Source of the DNA: Centipeda periodontii DSM 2778
Lineage (GTDB): Bacteria; Bacillota; Negativicutes; Selenomonadales; Selenomonadaceae
NCBI RefSeq assembly: GCF_000213975.1
Contig: NZ_GL892076.1
Location: 1,200,748 to 1,264,747 of the forward strand
Direction: 5' to 3'
Length of the DNA: 64,000 nt
The notes beneath the pieces were generated by a model that saw nothing but the letters and a program-made list of their open reading frames with translations, was not told where the DNA came from and did not search any database. Within the stretch, counting starts at the first letter, position 1. Each line of letters opens with the position of its first letter. The position numbers and the translations under genes are program-made. Positions 15,371 through 26,338 of this stretch are shown here, one piece after another.

Positions 15371-17779
15371 ATGAGCGATATTATTATATTAGACGGAGGC
15401 ATGGGCACACAGCTGCAGGCGCGCGGACTCGCGCCGGGCGAGCGCCCCGAGCTCTTCGGCTTGGATCATCCCGAGGTGATCGAGGAGATCCATCGGAACT
15501 ATATTGCGGCGGGCAGCCGCGTCATCTACAGCAATACCTTCGGTGCGAACGGACACAAGCTCGAGGGGACGGGCAAGTCCGTCGCCGAGGTCATCGAAGA
15601 GAATGTGCGCACGGCACGCCGTGCGGGGGAGAACTCCGGTGTTTCGGGCGTGCGCGTTGCGCTCGACATCGGTCCGATCGGCGAGCTCGTTGAGCCGCTC
15701 GGCACGCTCTCGTTCGAGGACGCCTATGAGCTCTTCCGTGAGATGGTGGTCGCGGGCGCGGAGGCGGGTGCCGATCTCGTGATCTTCGAGACGCTGACCG
15801 ATCTCTATGAGGTCAAGGCAGCGGTGCTCGCGGCGAAGGAGCATACGCAGCTGCCGATCTGGGTGACGATGACCTTCGAGCAGAACGGGCGCACCTTTCT
15901 TGGCGCAGCCGTTCCGTCCGTCGCGGTTACGCTCGATGCGCTCGGCGTCGCGGCGCTCGGTGTCAACTGCTCGCTCGGACCCGTGGAGCTCCTGCCGATC
16001 GTCGACGCGTTGATGGAGTGGACCGATCTGCCGATCATCGTCAAGCCGAACGCAGGGCTCCCCGATCCGCGCACGGGAGCCTATGAGATGACGGCGGAGG
16101 ATTTTGGGCGCGAGATGGCGGAATTTGCACGGCGCGGTGCCGTCATCATGGGCGGCTGCTGCGGCACGACGCCCGACTTTATCCGCGCACTCTCGGCATC
16201 CGTGGCAGCCGGCGCGGCAGAGCGTCCCGTGCGGAAAAAGCGCAAGGGGATCGCGTCGCCCGCACGCGTTGCCGAATACGGCAAGCTCAACGTCATCGGC
16301 GAGCGCATCAATCCGACGGGGAAGAAGCGCCTCCAACAGGCGCTTCTCGAGGAGGACTACGGCTACATTAAGAAGCTCGCGATCTCCCAGCAGGAGGCGG
16401 GTGCGCAAGTGCTCGACATCAACGTCGGTGCGCAGGGTGTGGACGAAGAAAAGATCATTCCGTACGTTGTCAAGGCGGTGCAGAGCGTCGTTGACCTGCC
16501 GCTGCAGATCGACTCGGCAAATCCGCGGGTGATCGAGGCGGCGCTGCGCGTGACGAACGGGCGCGTCATCATCAACTCGGTGAGCGGTGAGCGCGAGCGC
16601 ATGGATGCCATTTTCCCGCTCGCAAAGCACTACGGCGCGGCGGTGCTCGGTCTTGCGATGGACGAGAAGGGGCTGCCCGAAACGGCAGCGGAGCGTGTCG
16701 CCATCGCCGAGCGCATCGTTGCCGAGGCGGAGAAGTACGGACTTGATCGCGAGGATATCATCATCGACTGTCTGACACTCACGGTCTCGGCGCAGCAGGA
16801 GCAGGCGATGGAGACACTGCGTGCCGTGCGCGAGGTGCATGAGCGTCTTGGACTCCACTGTGCGCTCGGTGTCAGCAACATCTCGTTCGGACTGCCCGCA
16901 CGCGGACACATGACGGAGAACTTCCTCATCCAGGCGATGCACGTCGGACTGGATTTCCCGATCATCAATCCGAATACGAAGGGCGTGATGGATGCCGTCG
17001 TCTCCTTCCGTGCCGTTTCGGGCGAGGACGTGGACTGCGCTGCGTACATCGAGCGCTTTGCGCCAGAGCAGGCGGAGATGCGCCGCCGCAAGGAGCTCGG
17101 CATCACGGGCGATGAGTCGGCGGGCGCTGTGCAGACGGTGGCGGCAGAGAGTGCAGACGCGGTTGATCCGCTGATGGACGCCATTATCCGAGGGCTGAGC
17201 GACGATGCCGAGCGCATTACGCGCAAGCTCCTCACGGAGATGGCGCCGATGGAGATCATTCAGGAGAAGGTCATCCCCGCGCTCGACATCGTGGGTGATC
17301 GCTACGAGAAGGAGATCATTTTCCTCCCGCAGCTCATCAATGCGGCAAACGCGGCGACGGCAGGCCTCGAACTCATCAAGGTGCGGCTCGCCGAGGAGGG
17401 GCAGGGGGTCTCGAAGGGAAAGATCATCCTCGCGACGGTCGAAGGCGACATCCATGACATCGGCAAGAACATCGTCAAGGTCGTCCTTGAGAACTACGGA
17501 TATCAGATCATCGACCTCGGGCGTGACGTGCCTGTCACACGCGTGGTGGAGGTTGCGATTGAAAAGAAGGTCGGGCTGATCGGGCTGTCCGCGCTGATGA
17601 CGACGACGGTCACGGCGATGAAGCGCACGATTGACGCCCTCCACGAGGCGGGGCATCCCTGCGAGACCGTGGTCGGCGGCGCCGTACTTACGGAAGACTA
17701 CGCGAAGGAGATCGGCGCAGATTATTATGCGGGCGATGCACGCAGCATTGTCGAGATCGCACGCCGCGTTCTGGGATAG
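15371..17779 (+). CDS. metH: Cobalamin-dependent methionine synthase without reactivation domain
   Basis: Transfers the methyl group of 5-methyltetrahydrofolate to homocysteine through cob(I)alamin. Domains in order over 802 residues: homocysteine-binding TIM barrel (about 1-290, starting LDGGMGTQ and with the zinc-binding GGCCGTT), pterin-binding domain (about 310-560, opening with VIGERINPTGKK), B12 cap helices (about 610-680) and the B12 Rossmann domain with GDIHDIGKNIV, whose His near 695 ligates cobalt. It stops at about 800 residues, whereas the Escherichia coli enzyme has over 1200 because it includes the reactivation domain, here encoded by the gene just upstream. AGGAGA precedes the ATG at 15371. 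Confidence 0.95.
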   Translation: MSDIIILDGGMGTQLQARGLAPGERPELFGLDHPEVIEEIHRNYIAAGSRVIYSNTFGANGHKLEGTGKSVAEVIEENVRTARRAGENSGVSGVRVALDIGPIGELVEPLGTLSFEDAYELFREMVVAGAEAGADLVIFETLTDLYEVKAAVLAAKEHTQLPIWVTMTFEQNGRTFLGAAVPSVAVTLDALGVAALGVNCSLGPVELLPIVDALMEWTDLPIIVKPNAGLPDPRTGAYEMTAEDFGREMAEFARRGAVIMGGCCGTTPDFIRALSASVAAGAAERPVRKKRKGIASPARVAEYGKLNVIGERINPTGKKRLQQALLEEDYGYIKKLAISQQEAGAQVLDINVGAQGVDEEKIIPYVVKAVQSVVDLPLQIDSANPRVIEAALRVTNGRVIINSVSGERERMDAIFPLAKHYGAAVLGLAMDEKGLPETAAERVAIAERIVAEAEKYGLDREDIIIDCLTLTVSAQQEQAMETLRAVREVHERLGLHCALGVSNISFGLPARGHMTENFLIQAMHVGLDFPIINPNTKGVMDAVVSFRAVSGEDVDCAAYIERFAPEQAEMRRRKELGITGDESAGAVQTVAAESADAVDPLMDAIIRGLSDDAERITRKLLTEMAPMEIIQEKVIPALDIVGDRYEKEIIFLPQLINAANAATAGLELIKVRLAEEGQGVSKGKIILATVEGDIHDIGKNIVKVVLENYGYQIIDLGRDVPVTRVVEVAIEKKVGLIGLSALMTTTVTAMKRTIDALHEAGHPCETVVGGAVLTEDYAKEIGADYYAGDARSIVEIARRVLG

Positions 17780-17807
17780 CAAAAGATAGGCAAGGAGGCT
17801 CATACAT

Positions 17808-19597
<1,790 letters not shown>

Positions 19598-19601
<4 letters not shown>

Positions 19602-20125
19602 ACAGCACCATCAAAGATATGATCGAACGCCGTAGCATTCGGAAATTTAGAGCCGACGAAGTGCCGCAGGCACTCATCGACGAGGTGATCGAGGCGGGGC
19701 TCTATGCCGCGAGCGGGAAGGGCAAGCAGTCACCGATCATCGTCGCCGTGACGAATCCCGATCTGCGCACACAGATCTCGCGCGACAACTGCCGCATCGG
19801 CGGCTGGCAGGAGGGACATGACCCATTCTATGGAGCGCCTGTCATCCTTATGGTACTTGCACCGAAGGTCGTTCCTACGGCGGTTGAGGACGGCAGCCTC
19901 GTCCTCGGCAACCTCATGCTCGCGGGGCATGCACTTGGGCTTGGCACGATCTGGATCAACCGCGCGAAGGAGGCGTTCGAAGAGCCTTACTACAAAGACC
20001 TGTTGAAAAAGATCGGTATTGAGGGCGAATACATCGGCGTCGGGCACTGCGCGCTCGGCTACCGCGACGGCGATTTGCCAAAGCCGCCTGCACGCCGCGC
20101 GAATCGTGTGTACTACGTCTCGTAA
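19598..20125 (+). CDS. Nitroreductase-family flavoprotein
   Basis: FMN-dependent NAD(P)H oxidoreductase of 175 residues. The N-terminal RRSIRKF motif (residues 11-17) contacts FMN phosphate, and the GLGTIWI and GHCALGY stretches belong to the same fold. The ATG overlaps the preceding stop (ATGA), showing translational coupling to the methyl-THF reductase. Such enzymes reduce nitro compounds, quinones or flavins; a supporting role in flavin or thiol redox for the methionine operon is possible but only inferred from position. Confidence 0.88.
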
Positions 20126-20132
20126 AGGATGC

Positions 20133-20159
20133 GCACTGAATTTATCAGCGATTCCCTAG
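20133..20159 (+). repeat. Short dispersed motif GCACTGA...TTATCAGCGATTCC, copy 1
   Basis: The same words occur at 26021-26062. In both places they follow a gene end and form or could form a small hairpin through CTGA/TCAG. Confidence 0.4.
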
Positions 20160-20172
20160 TTTTTTTGACCCC

Positions 20173-20207
20173 AAAACCGCCGCATCGCTCGATATACGGC
20201 GGTTTTT
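20173..20207 (+). terminator. Terminator of the methionine operon
   Basis: Ten-base stem AAAACCGCCG (20173-20182) with CGGCGGTTTT (20197-20206), 14-base loop, ending in a T-run. It directly precedes the trpF promoter. Confidence 0.85.
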
Positions 20208-20210
20208 CAT

Positions 20211-20239
20211 TTGACAAAGAAAGTTTCTTCCTTTACTAT
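20211..20239 (+). promoter_or_regulatory. Promoter of trpFCBA
   Basis: Perfect TTGACA (20211-20216), 17-base spacer, TACTAT (20234-20239). The leader to the ATG at 20265 is only about 20 bases, so there is no room for an attenuator or T-box here. Confidence 0.75.
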
Positions 20240-20264
20240 CATAAAGTATGAATGGAGGGATACG

Positions 20265-20891
20265 ATGCGTGTAAAGATGTGCGGGATGAAAACAACTACA
20301 ATGGCTCGTGCGGCAGAGGCGGCAGGTGCGGACTACGTCGGCTTTATCTTTGCAGAAAAGAGTCGGCGCTATGTCGCACCCGAGATGGCGCGCGAGATTG
20401 CGCGGCAGATCCATCGCGTGAAAAAGGTCGGCGTCTTTGTCGATGCCCCGCCGGATGAGGTGAATGCCATTGCCGCGCGCGTCGGTCTGGATTATGTGCA
20501 GCTGCATGGGCATGAGAGCGCGGAGATGGCGAAAGCATCGGCGTATCCCGTCATCAAGGCGTATCGCTACGGCGATGATTTCAGCGTGGATGCAGCGAAC
20601 GCCTATCCCGCCGAGCTCATCCTGATCGACAGCTATGTGCAGGGCGCGGCGGGCGGCACGGGAATGACATTTCGTTGGCAGGAGGCGGCGCGGGAGATCA
20701 CGCGCGTCACGAAGCCTGTCCTCATCGCGGGCGGCATTACGGCAGAGAATGTGGGCGAGGCGGCGGAGATTTTCCATCCCTTCGGTGTCGATGTTTCGGG
20801 GGGGCTTGAGGAGAATGGTGAGAAGTCCGAGGAGAAAATCAGAGCGTTTATGGAAGCGGTACAATTTGACAAATGCGCCATCCTCCACTAG
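20265..20891 (+). CDS. trpF: Phosphoribosylanthranilate isomerase
   Basis: Third step of tryptophan synthesis, an Amadori isomerisation. The 208-residue TIM barrel begins VKMCGMK, whose Cys is the usual general base, and has LILIDSY with the catalytic Asp and the phosphate-binding LIAGGIT and DVSGGLEE loops. GGAGGG precedes the ATG at 20265; a longer reading would run into the promoter. It is first in a trpF-C-B-A operon, the reverse of the common C-F order. Confidence 0.95.
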   Translation: MRVKMCGMKTTTMARAAEAAGADYVGFIFAEKSRRYVAPEMAREIARQIHRVKKVGVFVDAPPDEVNAIAARVGLDYVQLHGHESAEMAKASAYPVIKAYRYGDDFSVDAANAYPAELILIDSYVQGAAGGTGMTFRWQEAAREITRVTKPVLIAGGITAENVGEAAEIFHPFGVDVSGGLEENGEKSEEKIRAFMEAVQFDKCAILH

Positions 20892-20947
20892 AATGAAGAA
20901 ATACGTCGCTTGACGCATCCATGAAGAGAAGCCGAAGGAGGTGCAGT

Positions 20948-21733
20948 GTGCGCGATATATTAGCCGAAATTGTTGAAAAAAAGCGCGCCATTGTGGCGGA
21001 GGCGAAGAAAAACCGCCCGATCGATGAACTGAAAGAAAATCTCCCGTGCGGTACGTTTCGCATGGCGGAGCACTTTCGATGGCGGGGCTGGGAACTGATC
21101 GCAGAGTGCAAACTGCAGTCGCCGGCGAAGGGACGGCTGACGACATCGCATAGCGTTTTGGAGCTTGCCGACATTTACACGGCGGCGGGTGCGGCGGTGC
21201 TCTCCGTACACACGGACCCGCATTTCCTCGGGAGCAATGAGGATTTTGCGGCGGTACGTGCGCGCGTCGATACGCCCCTGCTACGCAAGGACTTCATCAT
21301 CGACCCCTATCAGGTGTATGAGGCGCGCGCCCTCGGTGCGGATGCCGTGTTGCTGATCGTGCGCATCCTGACGCCCGAGCAGCTGAAGGAACTGCTCTAT
21401 CTTATATGGAGTCTCGGTATGGACGCGCTCGTAGAGGTGCATGACCGCGCAGATCTTGAGATCGCACAGCAGACGCCGGCGGAGTTCATCGGCATCAACA
21501 ACCGCAATCTCGTGACCTTTGAGACGAGCGTCCAGACGACGCTTGACCTCCTGCCGTATGCAGATATGAGTCGTACGATTATCAGCGAGAGCGGCATTTT
21601 CACTTGTGATGATGCGATGTGTGTCCATAAGGCGGGCTGTAAGGGCGTGCTCGTGGGCGAGGGGCTTGTGCGTGCTGCCGATGTGGGCGCATTTGCAAAG
21701 GAACTATCCGAAGTTGGAATAAAGGAGCAATGA
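20948..21733 (+). CDS. trpC: Indole-3-glycerol-phosphate synthase
   Basis: Fourth step of the pathway, ring closure to indole glycerol phosphate. The 261-residue barrel shows the SPAKG loop with its preceding catalytic Lys, LLRKDFIID, FIGINNRNL and ISESGI, all family landmarks. The start is GTG at 20948, five bases after AGGAGG (20937-20942); an ATG at 20921 would place the ribosome site inside the gene. Ends three bases before trpB. Confidence 0.95.
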   Translation: MRDILAEIVEKKRAIVAEAKKNRPIDELKENLPCGTFRMAEHFRWRGWELIAECKLQSPAKGRLTTSHSVLELADIYTAAGAAVLSVHTDPHFLGSNEDFAAVRARVDTPLLRKDFIIDPYQVYEARALGADAVLLIVRILTPEQLKELLYLIWSLGMDALVEVHDRADLEIAQQTPAEFIGINNRNLVTFETSVQTTLDLLPYADMSRTIISESGIFTCDDAMCVHKAGCKGVLVGEGLVRAADVGAFAKELSEVGIKEQ

Positions 21734-21736
21734 TAT

Positions 21737-22924
21737 ATGAGCAAGAAGGGAAGATTCGGCGACTACGGCGGGCAGTATGTGCCCGAGATCGCGATGCCCG
21801 CACTGAACGAGCTGGAAGAGGCATATCTGAAGTACCGCGAGGATGAGGATTTCCTCACGGAGTTTCGCGGCTATCTCCGCGACTATGCAGGGCGTCCAAC
21901 GAATCTCTACTTTGCCGAGCGGCTGACGAAGCACTACGGCAAAGCGAATATCTATTTGAAACGCGAAGACCTTCTGCATACGGGTGCGCACAAAATCAAC
22001 AACGCGCTCGGGCAGGCGCTCCTCGCGAAGCGCATGGGCAAGAAGCGCATTGTTGCGGAGACGGGCGCAGGTCAGCACGGTGTCGCGACGGCGACGGTCG
22101 CGGCCCTCTTCGGCATGGAGTGTCATGTGTTCATGGGGACGGTTGACGTCGAGCGTCAGCGGCTCAACGTGTTCCGCATGCGTTTGCTCGGGGCGACAGT
22201 CATCCCCGTATCAAGCGGTACGGGGACGCTCAAGGATGCGACGAGTGAGGCGATCCGCTACTGGGCGACGAACATCACGGATACCTACTACGTGATCGGA
22301 TCTGTGGTCGGTCCGCATCCGTATCCGGAGATGGTGCGCGACTTCCAGAAGGTCATCGGTGAGGAGATCCGCATGCAGTCGGCAAAGGCGTTTGACGGAA
22401 AGCCCGACTACCTCGTCGCGTGCATTGGCGGCGGCAGCAACGCAATCGGGACAGTCTATGATTTCCGTGACGATGCAGATGTCAAGAAGTTCTGCGTCGA
22501 GGGCGGCGGACGCGGCGACGCAGACGGGGACAACGCCAAGACCCTCAGCGGCGCAGGTACGTCCGGCATCCTCCACGGCGCATACAGCTATCTCCTACAG
22601 GATGCGGACGGACAGGTTGTCGAGGCGTACAGCATCTCAGCAGGTCTGGACTACCCCGGTGTCGGTCCCGAGCATTCCTATTTCAAGGACAAGGGCATCG
22701 TTACCTACGTTTCCGTGACCGATCAGGAAGCACTCGCGGCATTTCAGCGTCTCTCGCGCATCGAGGGCATCATCCCCGCGCTCGAGAGCTCGCACGCGCT
22801 TGCCTATCTCGAAAAACTCATGCCCGAGACGAAGGCGGGCGAGAATGTCGTCGTCTGCCTCTCGGGACGCGGCGATAAGGACGTGCAGATGGTCGCAAAG
22901 GAACTGGGGGAGGAGATCGCATGA
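21737..22924 (+). CDS. trpB: Tryptophan synthase beta subunit
   Basis: PLP enzyme of 395 residues that condenses indole with serine, working as the alpha2-beta2 complex with TrpA. N-terminal [11 protein letters not shown], the PLP lysine in [13 protein letters not shown] (Lys86), [11 protein letters not shown] and the glycine-rich [10 protein letters not shown] phosphate loop are all present. Sequence and length are those of the standard TrpB1 class. Its stop overlaps the trpA start by four bases. Confidence 0.97.
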   Translation: MSKKGRFGDYGGQYVPEIAMPALNELEEAYLKYREDEDFLTEFRGYLRDYAGRPTNLYFAERLTKHYGKANIYLKREDLLHTGAHKINNALGQALLAKRMGKKRIVAETGAGQHGVATATVAALFGMECHVFMGTVDVERQRLNVFRMRLLGATVIPVSSGTGTLKDATSEAIRYWATNITDTYYVIGSVVGPHPYPEMVRDFQKVIGEEIRMQSAKAFDGKPDYLVACIGGGSNAIGTVYDFRDDADVKKFCVEGGGRGDADGDNAKTLSGAGTSGILHGAYSYLLQDADGQVVEAYSISAGLDYPGVGPEHSYFKDKGIVTYVSVTDQEALAAFQRLSRIEGIIPALESSHALAYLEKLMPETKAGENVVVCLSGRGDKDVQMVAKELGEEIA

Positions 22925-23706
22925 GTAAGCGTCTGGATGAAAAACTCGCAAAACTGCGCGCCGAGGAGCGCACGGGGCTTTATATCTACGTCACGGCGGG
23001 CTGCCCGAGTGCAGAGGCGACCGTGGACATCGTGCGCCGTGCCGAGGAGGCGGGGGCAGATGTGATCGAACTCGGACTGCCGTTCTCCGACCCAATGGCG
23101 GATGGCCCTGTCATTCAGGAGGCGAGCATTATCGCCCTCAAGAACGGCATGACGATGAGGAAAGCGCTCGAAGTCGTCAAGGAGATTCGTAGGCACTCGG
23201 AGATTCCGCTCATCGGCATGGGCTACATCAATATGGTGCATCACTACGGCTTTGAGAAATTCGTTGAGGATTTCAAGGCGGCAGGCATGGACGGCGTGAT
23301 CTTCCCCGACGTGCCGCACGAGGAGTCTGCCGATATGCGCCGCATCTGCGCTGCGCATGACTTCACCCTCACGGAGTTCATCACGCCCGGCACGACCGAG
23401 GAGCGTATGGAGAAGACGTGCAAAGACGCGCGCGGCTTTATTTACTGCATCTCGAACTACGGCGTCACGGGCGTCAAGGAGATCGACTACTCCATTATCG
23501 GCGGTGTCTGCAAGGCGGCGCGCCGCTATACGGATGTACCGCTCGCCATCGGCTTCGGCATTGGCACACCTGAGGCGGCGGCACGCGCGGGCAAGCAGGC
23601 AGACGGCGTCATCGTCGGCAGCGCCGTTGTGAAGCGTATCATTGACGGTGACATTGACGGCAGCATTCAGCTGATTGCCGATATGCGTAAAGCGTTGGAT
23701 GCGTAA
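22921..23706 (+). CDS. trpA: Tryptophan synthase alpha subunit
   Basis: Cleaves indole-3-glycerol phosphate to indole and glyceraldehyde 3-phosphate. The 261-residue barrel has the catalytic Glu in [19 protein letters not shown] and Asp in FPDVPHEES, plus the phosphate-binding [16 protein letters not shown]-like purines lie before the ATG inside trpB. It closes the operon; a hairpin follows. Confidence 0.96.
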   Translation: MSKRLDEKLAKLRAEERTGLYIYVTAGCPSAEATVDIVRRAEEAGADVIELGLPFSDPMADGPVIQEASIIALKNGMTMRKALEVVKEIRRHSEIPLIGMGYINMVHHYGFEKFVEDFKAAGMDGVIFPDVPHEESADMRRICAAHDFTLTEFITPGTTEERMEKTCKDARGFIYCISNYGVTGVKEIDYSIIGGVCKAARRYTDVPLAIGFGIGTPEAAARAGKQADGVIVGSAVVKRIIDGDIDGSIQLIADMRKALDA

Positions 23707-23719
23707 CTAATGATAGAAG

Positions 23720-23752
23720 ACCCCGTTTCACAGGGATGTGGGACGGGGTTTA
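23720..23752 (+). terminator. Probable terminator of trpFCBA
   Basis: ACCCCGT (23720-23726) pairs with ACGGGGT (23743-23749); the loop can fold further through CACA/TGTG. Only three T residues follow, so it may be leaky. Confidence 0.55.
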
Positions 23753-23942
23753 CATTCAGGAAAATTCGGATGAGAATGTCATTCTTCTTGGCGGAACCTT
23801 TCAAAAACATTCACGAGCTACGGTAAGACCGATGACGAAAGAATGTGTTCGACCGTTTCGCGTGGATAAAATCTTTGTCGGCATTGACGAGCAAGCACGG
23901 GAGAGAATGCCACGTGCGGGAATTCGCGTGACCGTGGTATAA
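23736..23942 (+). pseudogene. Remnant of a DeoR-family transcriptional regulator
   Basis: About 60 residues in one frame read like the C-terminal effector domain of DeoR/FruR/GlpR regulators: VILLGGTF, then RVDKIFVGID, then a piece resembling the RAMIRAG-RVTVV end of the domain. The helix-turn-helix half and the middle of the domain are missing, so internal deletions have occurred. It sits just before an fsa-type transaldolase; DeoR regulators often control sugar-phosphate genes, so this may once have governed that gene. Family assignment is by eye. Confidence 0.5.
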
Positions 23943-23959
23943 ACGGAAAGGATAGCATT

Positions 23960-24643
23960 ATGAAATACCTGCTCGATACAGCAAATCTCGATGAGATTCG
24001 CGAACTCTGCGAATATCTGCCGGTTGCAGGCGTGACCAGCAATCCAAGCATAGTGAAGAAGGAAGGCGCAGTTCCGTTCTTCGCTCATATGCGTGAGATT
24101 CGCAGCATCATCGGCAATGTGCGCCCCCTGCATATTCAGGTAACGGCAACGGACTATGACGGCATGATGCGTGATGCAGACGCCGTGTTCCGCCATGTGG
24201 ACGAAAAGGTCTACATCAAGGTGCCGGTCGACTTTGCAGGCGTCAAGGTCATCAAGGCGCTCAAGCGGCAGGGGGCGAACGTGACGGCGACGGCGGTCTA
24301 CGGCATGGATCAGGCATTTATTGCACTCGAGGCGGGCGCGGACTGCATTGCACCGTATTTCAACCGCATGGAGGCGCTCGGCGTAGATGCTGCATCCGTT
24401 GTCGGCAACATCGCGGGCATCATCAACCACTACGGCTACGAAACGGAGATCCTCGCGGCGAGCTTCAAGCAGCCGACCCAGATCGACCGCGCCATCCTCG
24501 CAGGTGCACACTCTGTCACTGTTGCTCCGGATGTGCTGCGTGAAGTATTCGGCAAAAAAATCGTAAAGGATGCGGTGCAGGCATTCTCTGATGACTGGGC
24601 GAGCCTTTATGGCGGAAAGACGCTTGCGGAGCTTGAATCCTAA
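23960..24643 (+). CDS. fsa: Fructose-6-phosphate aldolase / transaldolase-like protein
   Basis: Class I aldolase barrel of 227 residues. The chain opens FLLDTANL-style (MKYLLDTANL), has GVTSNPS and the Schiff-base lysine in VYIKVPV (Lys87), all typical of the FSA/TalC subfamily. It either cleaves fructose 6-phosphate to dihydroxyacetone and glyceraldehyde 3-phosphate or acts as a short transaldolase; these cannot be told apart here. AAAGGATAG precedes the ATG. The gene is flanked on both sides by gene remnants, which suggests a rearranged spot. Confidence 0.88.
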   Translation: MKYLLDTANLDEIRELCEYLPVAGVTSNPSIVKKEGAVPFFAHMREIRSIIGNVRPLHIQVTATDYDGMMRDADAVFRHVDEKVYIKVPVDFAGVKVIKALKRQGANVTATAVYGMDQAFIALEAGADCIAPYFNRMEALGVDAASVVGNIAGIINHYGYETEILAASFKQPTQIDRAILAGAHSVTVAPDVLREVFGKKIVKDAVQAFSDDWASLYGGKTLAELES

Positions 24644-24669
24644 GAACGAAATATTGTTTTGCGGAAAAT

Positions 24670-24948
24670 ATGACGGGGCTGTTGCACGAAACAAACGTGG
24701 GTGCCACTGCTCTCACTCTTGACGGTAACCGTTTCCAGAATGCCACGAACACCCCGACAACGTGGGCAGCAGATGTGCATGCCGGCATCTTGACCTACGG
24801 AAATACGACGAATCACAACAAACTCAACGTCAACATGGGGTTGACCATCTACGAAGAACTCAAAAAGAACTACAGCTGGGATACGGGACGACACGCCATC
24901 TCGCCGATCCTGCTCTTTAAGCCTGCAAATAAAAAGTCAAGCCCCTAG
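24670..24948 (+). pseudogene. Gene fragment, unrecognised
   Basis: A 92-codon open stretch without a good ribosome site. Its residues look like real protein (Asn/Thr-rich, alternating hydrophobics such as LNVNMGLTIY) and would suit an outer-membrane or surface protein, but I cannot name it. The first bases include GGCTGTTGCACGAA, similar to one arm of the hairpin at 10354. Together with the next fragment it fills the 720-base gap between fsa and the HAD gene. Confidence 0.35.
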
Positions 24949-24991
24949 ACGAAAAAAACATGCGGAGTGGTGAAGTGAAGCACTATGCAGT

Positions 24992-25243
24992 ATGCCGAGC
25001 ATCCTTGAAAAACTGAATCTCCTGCGTGAAATCACCGAAGACAGCGCAGAACATCTGGCAGAGGCGAAGGACAAGGACGCACGGGGGTATCATCTCTGGG
25101 CAGCGATGGAGCAGAGCGGCATGACCGTCAAATCCGGCTCCTACAGCGACACGCAGCGACTACAGCGGCTCGCTCTATACACGGGCTGGCAGGGCAAGCG
25201 TCAGGGCTACTCCGGCGGCGCACATGTGAACTGGGCGTTCTAA
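24992..25243 (+). pseudogene. Fragment of a possible outer-membrane beta-barrel protein
   Basis: An 83-codon stretch in a different frame from the previous one. The end, GYSGGAHVNWAF, has the glycine-rich strand and terminal Phe of an outer-membrane barrel, and the part around YHLWAAMEQSGMTVKSGSY recalls the beginning of autotransporter barrels. No signal peptide or full domain is present. I read both pieces as debris of a lost outer-membrane gene. Confidence 0.35.
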
Positions 25244-25265
25244 ACAAGAGCATTTCACCAAGTAC

Positions 25266-25300
25266 AAAAGGCGCTTCTTAATGAAGCGTCTTTTCTTTTT
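25266..25300 (+). terminator. Intrinsic terminator
   Basis: Twelve-base stem (25266-25277 with 25283-25294, one G-T pair), 5-base loop, then a T-rich tail. It presumably belonged to the lost gene upstream. Confidence 0.8.
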
Positions 25301-25366
25301 TCCCATTTTGTGGTAATATCAGGCATGTAATTTTGCATGTGATAATCTGCATCTGTGGAGGGGTTC

Positions 25367-26017
25367 ATGAAACAGGGCGCGATCTTTGATATGGACGGAC
25401 TGCTCTTTGATACGGAAGTCATTTATCAGCGAGGATGGACGATCATCGCTGATGAGTTTGGTGTCGAACGAAAACCGGAACTGGGAAAGGCGTGTTGCGG
25501 AACATGCGGTGAACTGTCCGAGCAGCTTGTTCACAAGTTCCATCCAACGGTGGATGCAAAAGCTTATATTCGTCGTGTTGTTGAATATGTCCACGATGAG
25601 GCAGAAAAAAATCTGCCCGTAATGGAAGGCGTGCATGAAATCCTTCAATATTTTCATGAACATGGTGTTCGTATGGCGACGGCAAGCAGTTCGACGGTGA
25701 TGCAGATTGAAACGAATCTCAGGAAAAGTGGGCTGCGGAAGTATTTCGATGCCATTGTCGGCGGTGATCTTGTGAAGAACGGGAAGCCGGCACCGGACAT
25801 CTTTTTGCTTGCGGCAGAGCGGATCGAAATGTCGCCGACGGACTGCTATGTGTTCGAGGACGGTTATAACGGTCTGCGCGGCGCTGCTACAGCGGGCTGT
25901 GCACCTGTGATGATTCCGGATACCATGCTGCCGACAGATGAGATGCGCGATCTCTGTGTCGGTATTTATCCGTCTCTCATGGCTGCGATGGATGCCATTC
26001 AGCAGGGCGCACTATAG
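25367..26017 (+). CDS. HAD-superfamily phosphatase/phosphomutase
   Basis: Cytoplasmic haloacid-dehalogenase-like hydrolase of 216 residues, beta-phosphoglucomutase type. Motif I is FDMDGLLFDTE with the nucleophilic Asp, motif II TASSS, and motif III/IV the KPAPDIFLLA and VFEDGYNG stretches. A helical cap lies between motifs I and II (about 17-90). ATG at 25367 follows GGAGGGG; the GTG at 25355 is part of that ribosome site. Substrate is unknown, a small sugar phosphate or nucleotide by family. Confidence 0.9.
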   Translation: MKQGAIFDMDGLLFDTEVIYQRGWTIIADEFGVERKPELGKACCGTCGELSEQLVHKFHPTVDAKAYIRRVVEYVHDEAEKNLPVMEGVHEILQYFHEHGVRMATASSSTVMQIETNLRKSGLRKYFDAIVGGDLVKNGKPAPDIFLLAAERIEMSPTDCYVFEDGYNGLRGAATAGCAPVMIPDTMLPTDEMRDLCVGIYPSLMAAMDAIQQGAL

Positions 26018-26018
26018 A

Positions 26019-26062
26019 GGAAGCACTGATAACTGAAGGTCTATTTTATCAGCGATTCCTAG
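26019..26062 (+). repeat. Palindromic repeat GGAAGCACTGATAA...TTATCAGCGATTCC, copy 2
   Basis: Arms 26019-26032 and 26046-26059 pair at 12 of 14 positions. The right arm plus CTAG is shared with copy 1 at 20133-20159. There is no T-run, so it is a repeat rather than an ordinary terminator. Confidence 0.45.
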
Positions 26063-26086
26063 AATTTCCTCAGTGAGGTGAATCAA

Positions 26087-26338
26087 ATGGATGAACAGAA
26101 GACAATGATGTTCTCCTTCGGTGAAGATAAGCCAAAGGCGGATGTTGTCATACGGGAGGTCGCTGCGGCGATGCGAGAGAAGGGCTATAACCCGATCAAT
26201 CAGTTGGTCGGCTACCTGCTCTCCGGCGATCCGGCATATGTGACGAGCCACCAAGACGCGCGGAGCAAGATTCGTAGTCTCGAGCGCGACGAACTCCTCG
26301 ACGAGCTTGTGCGCTTCTATTTGGAGCATGAGAAGTGA
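26087..26338 (+). CDS. ireB: IreB-family regulatory phosphoprotein
   Basis: Small cytoplasmic protein (83 residues) of the IreB/UPF0297 family, known in Enterococcus as a substrate of the IreK kinase that influences cephalosporin resistance. The family pattern MMFSFGED near the start, GYNPINQLVGYLLSGDPAYV in the middle and the RSKIRSLERDELLDELVRFY end are present. ATG at 26087 follows GAGGTG. The stop overlaps the GTG start of ruvX, the usual Firmicutes arrangement. Confidence 0.92.
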   Translation: MDEQKTMMFSFGEDKPKADVVIREVAAAMREKGYNPINQLVGYLLSGDPAYVTSHQDARSKIRSLERDELLDELVRFYLEHEK

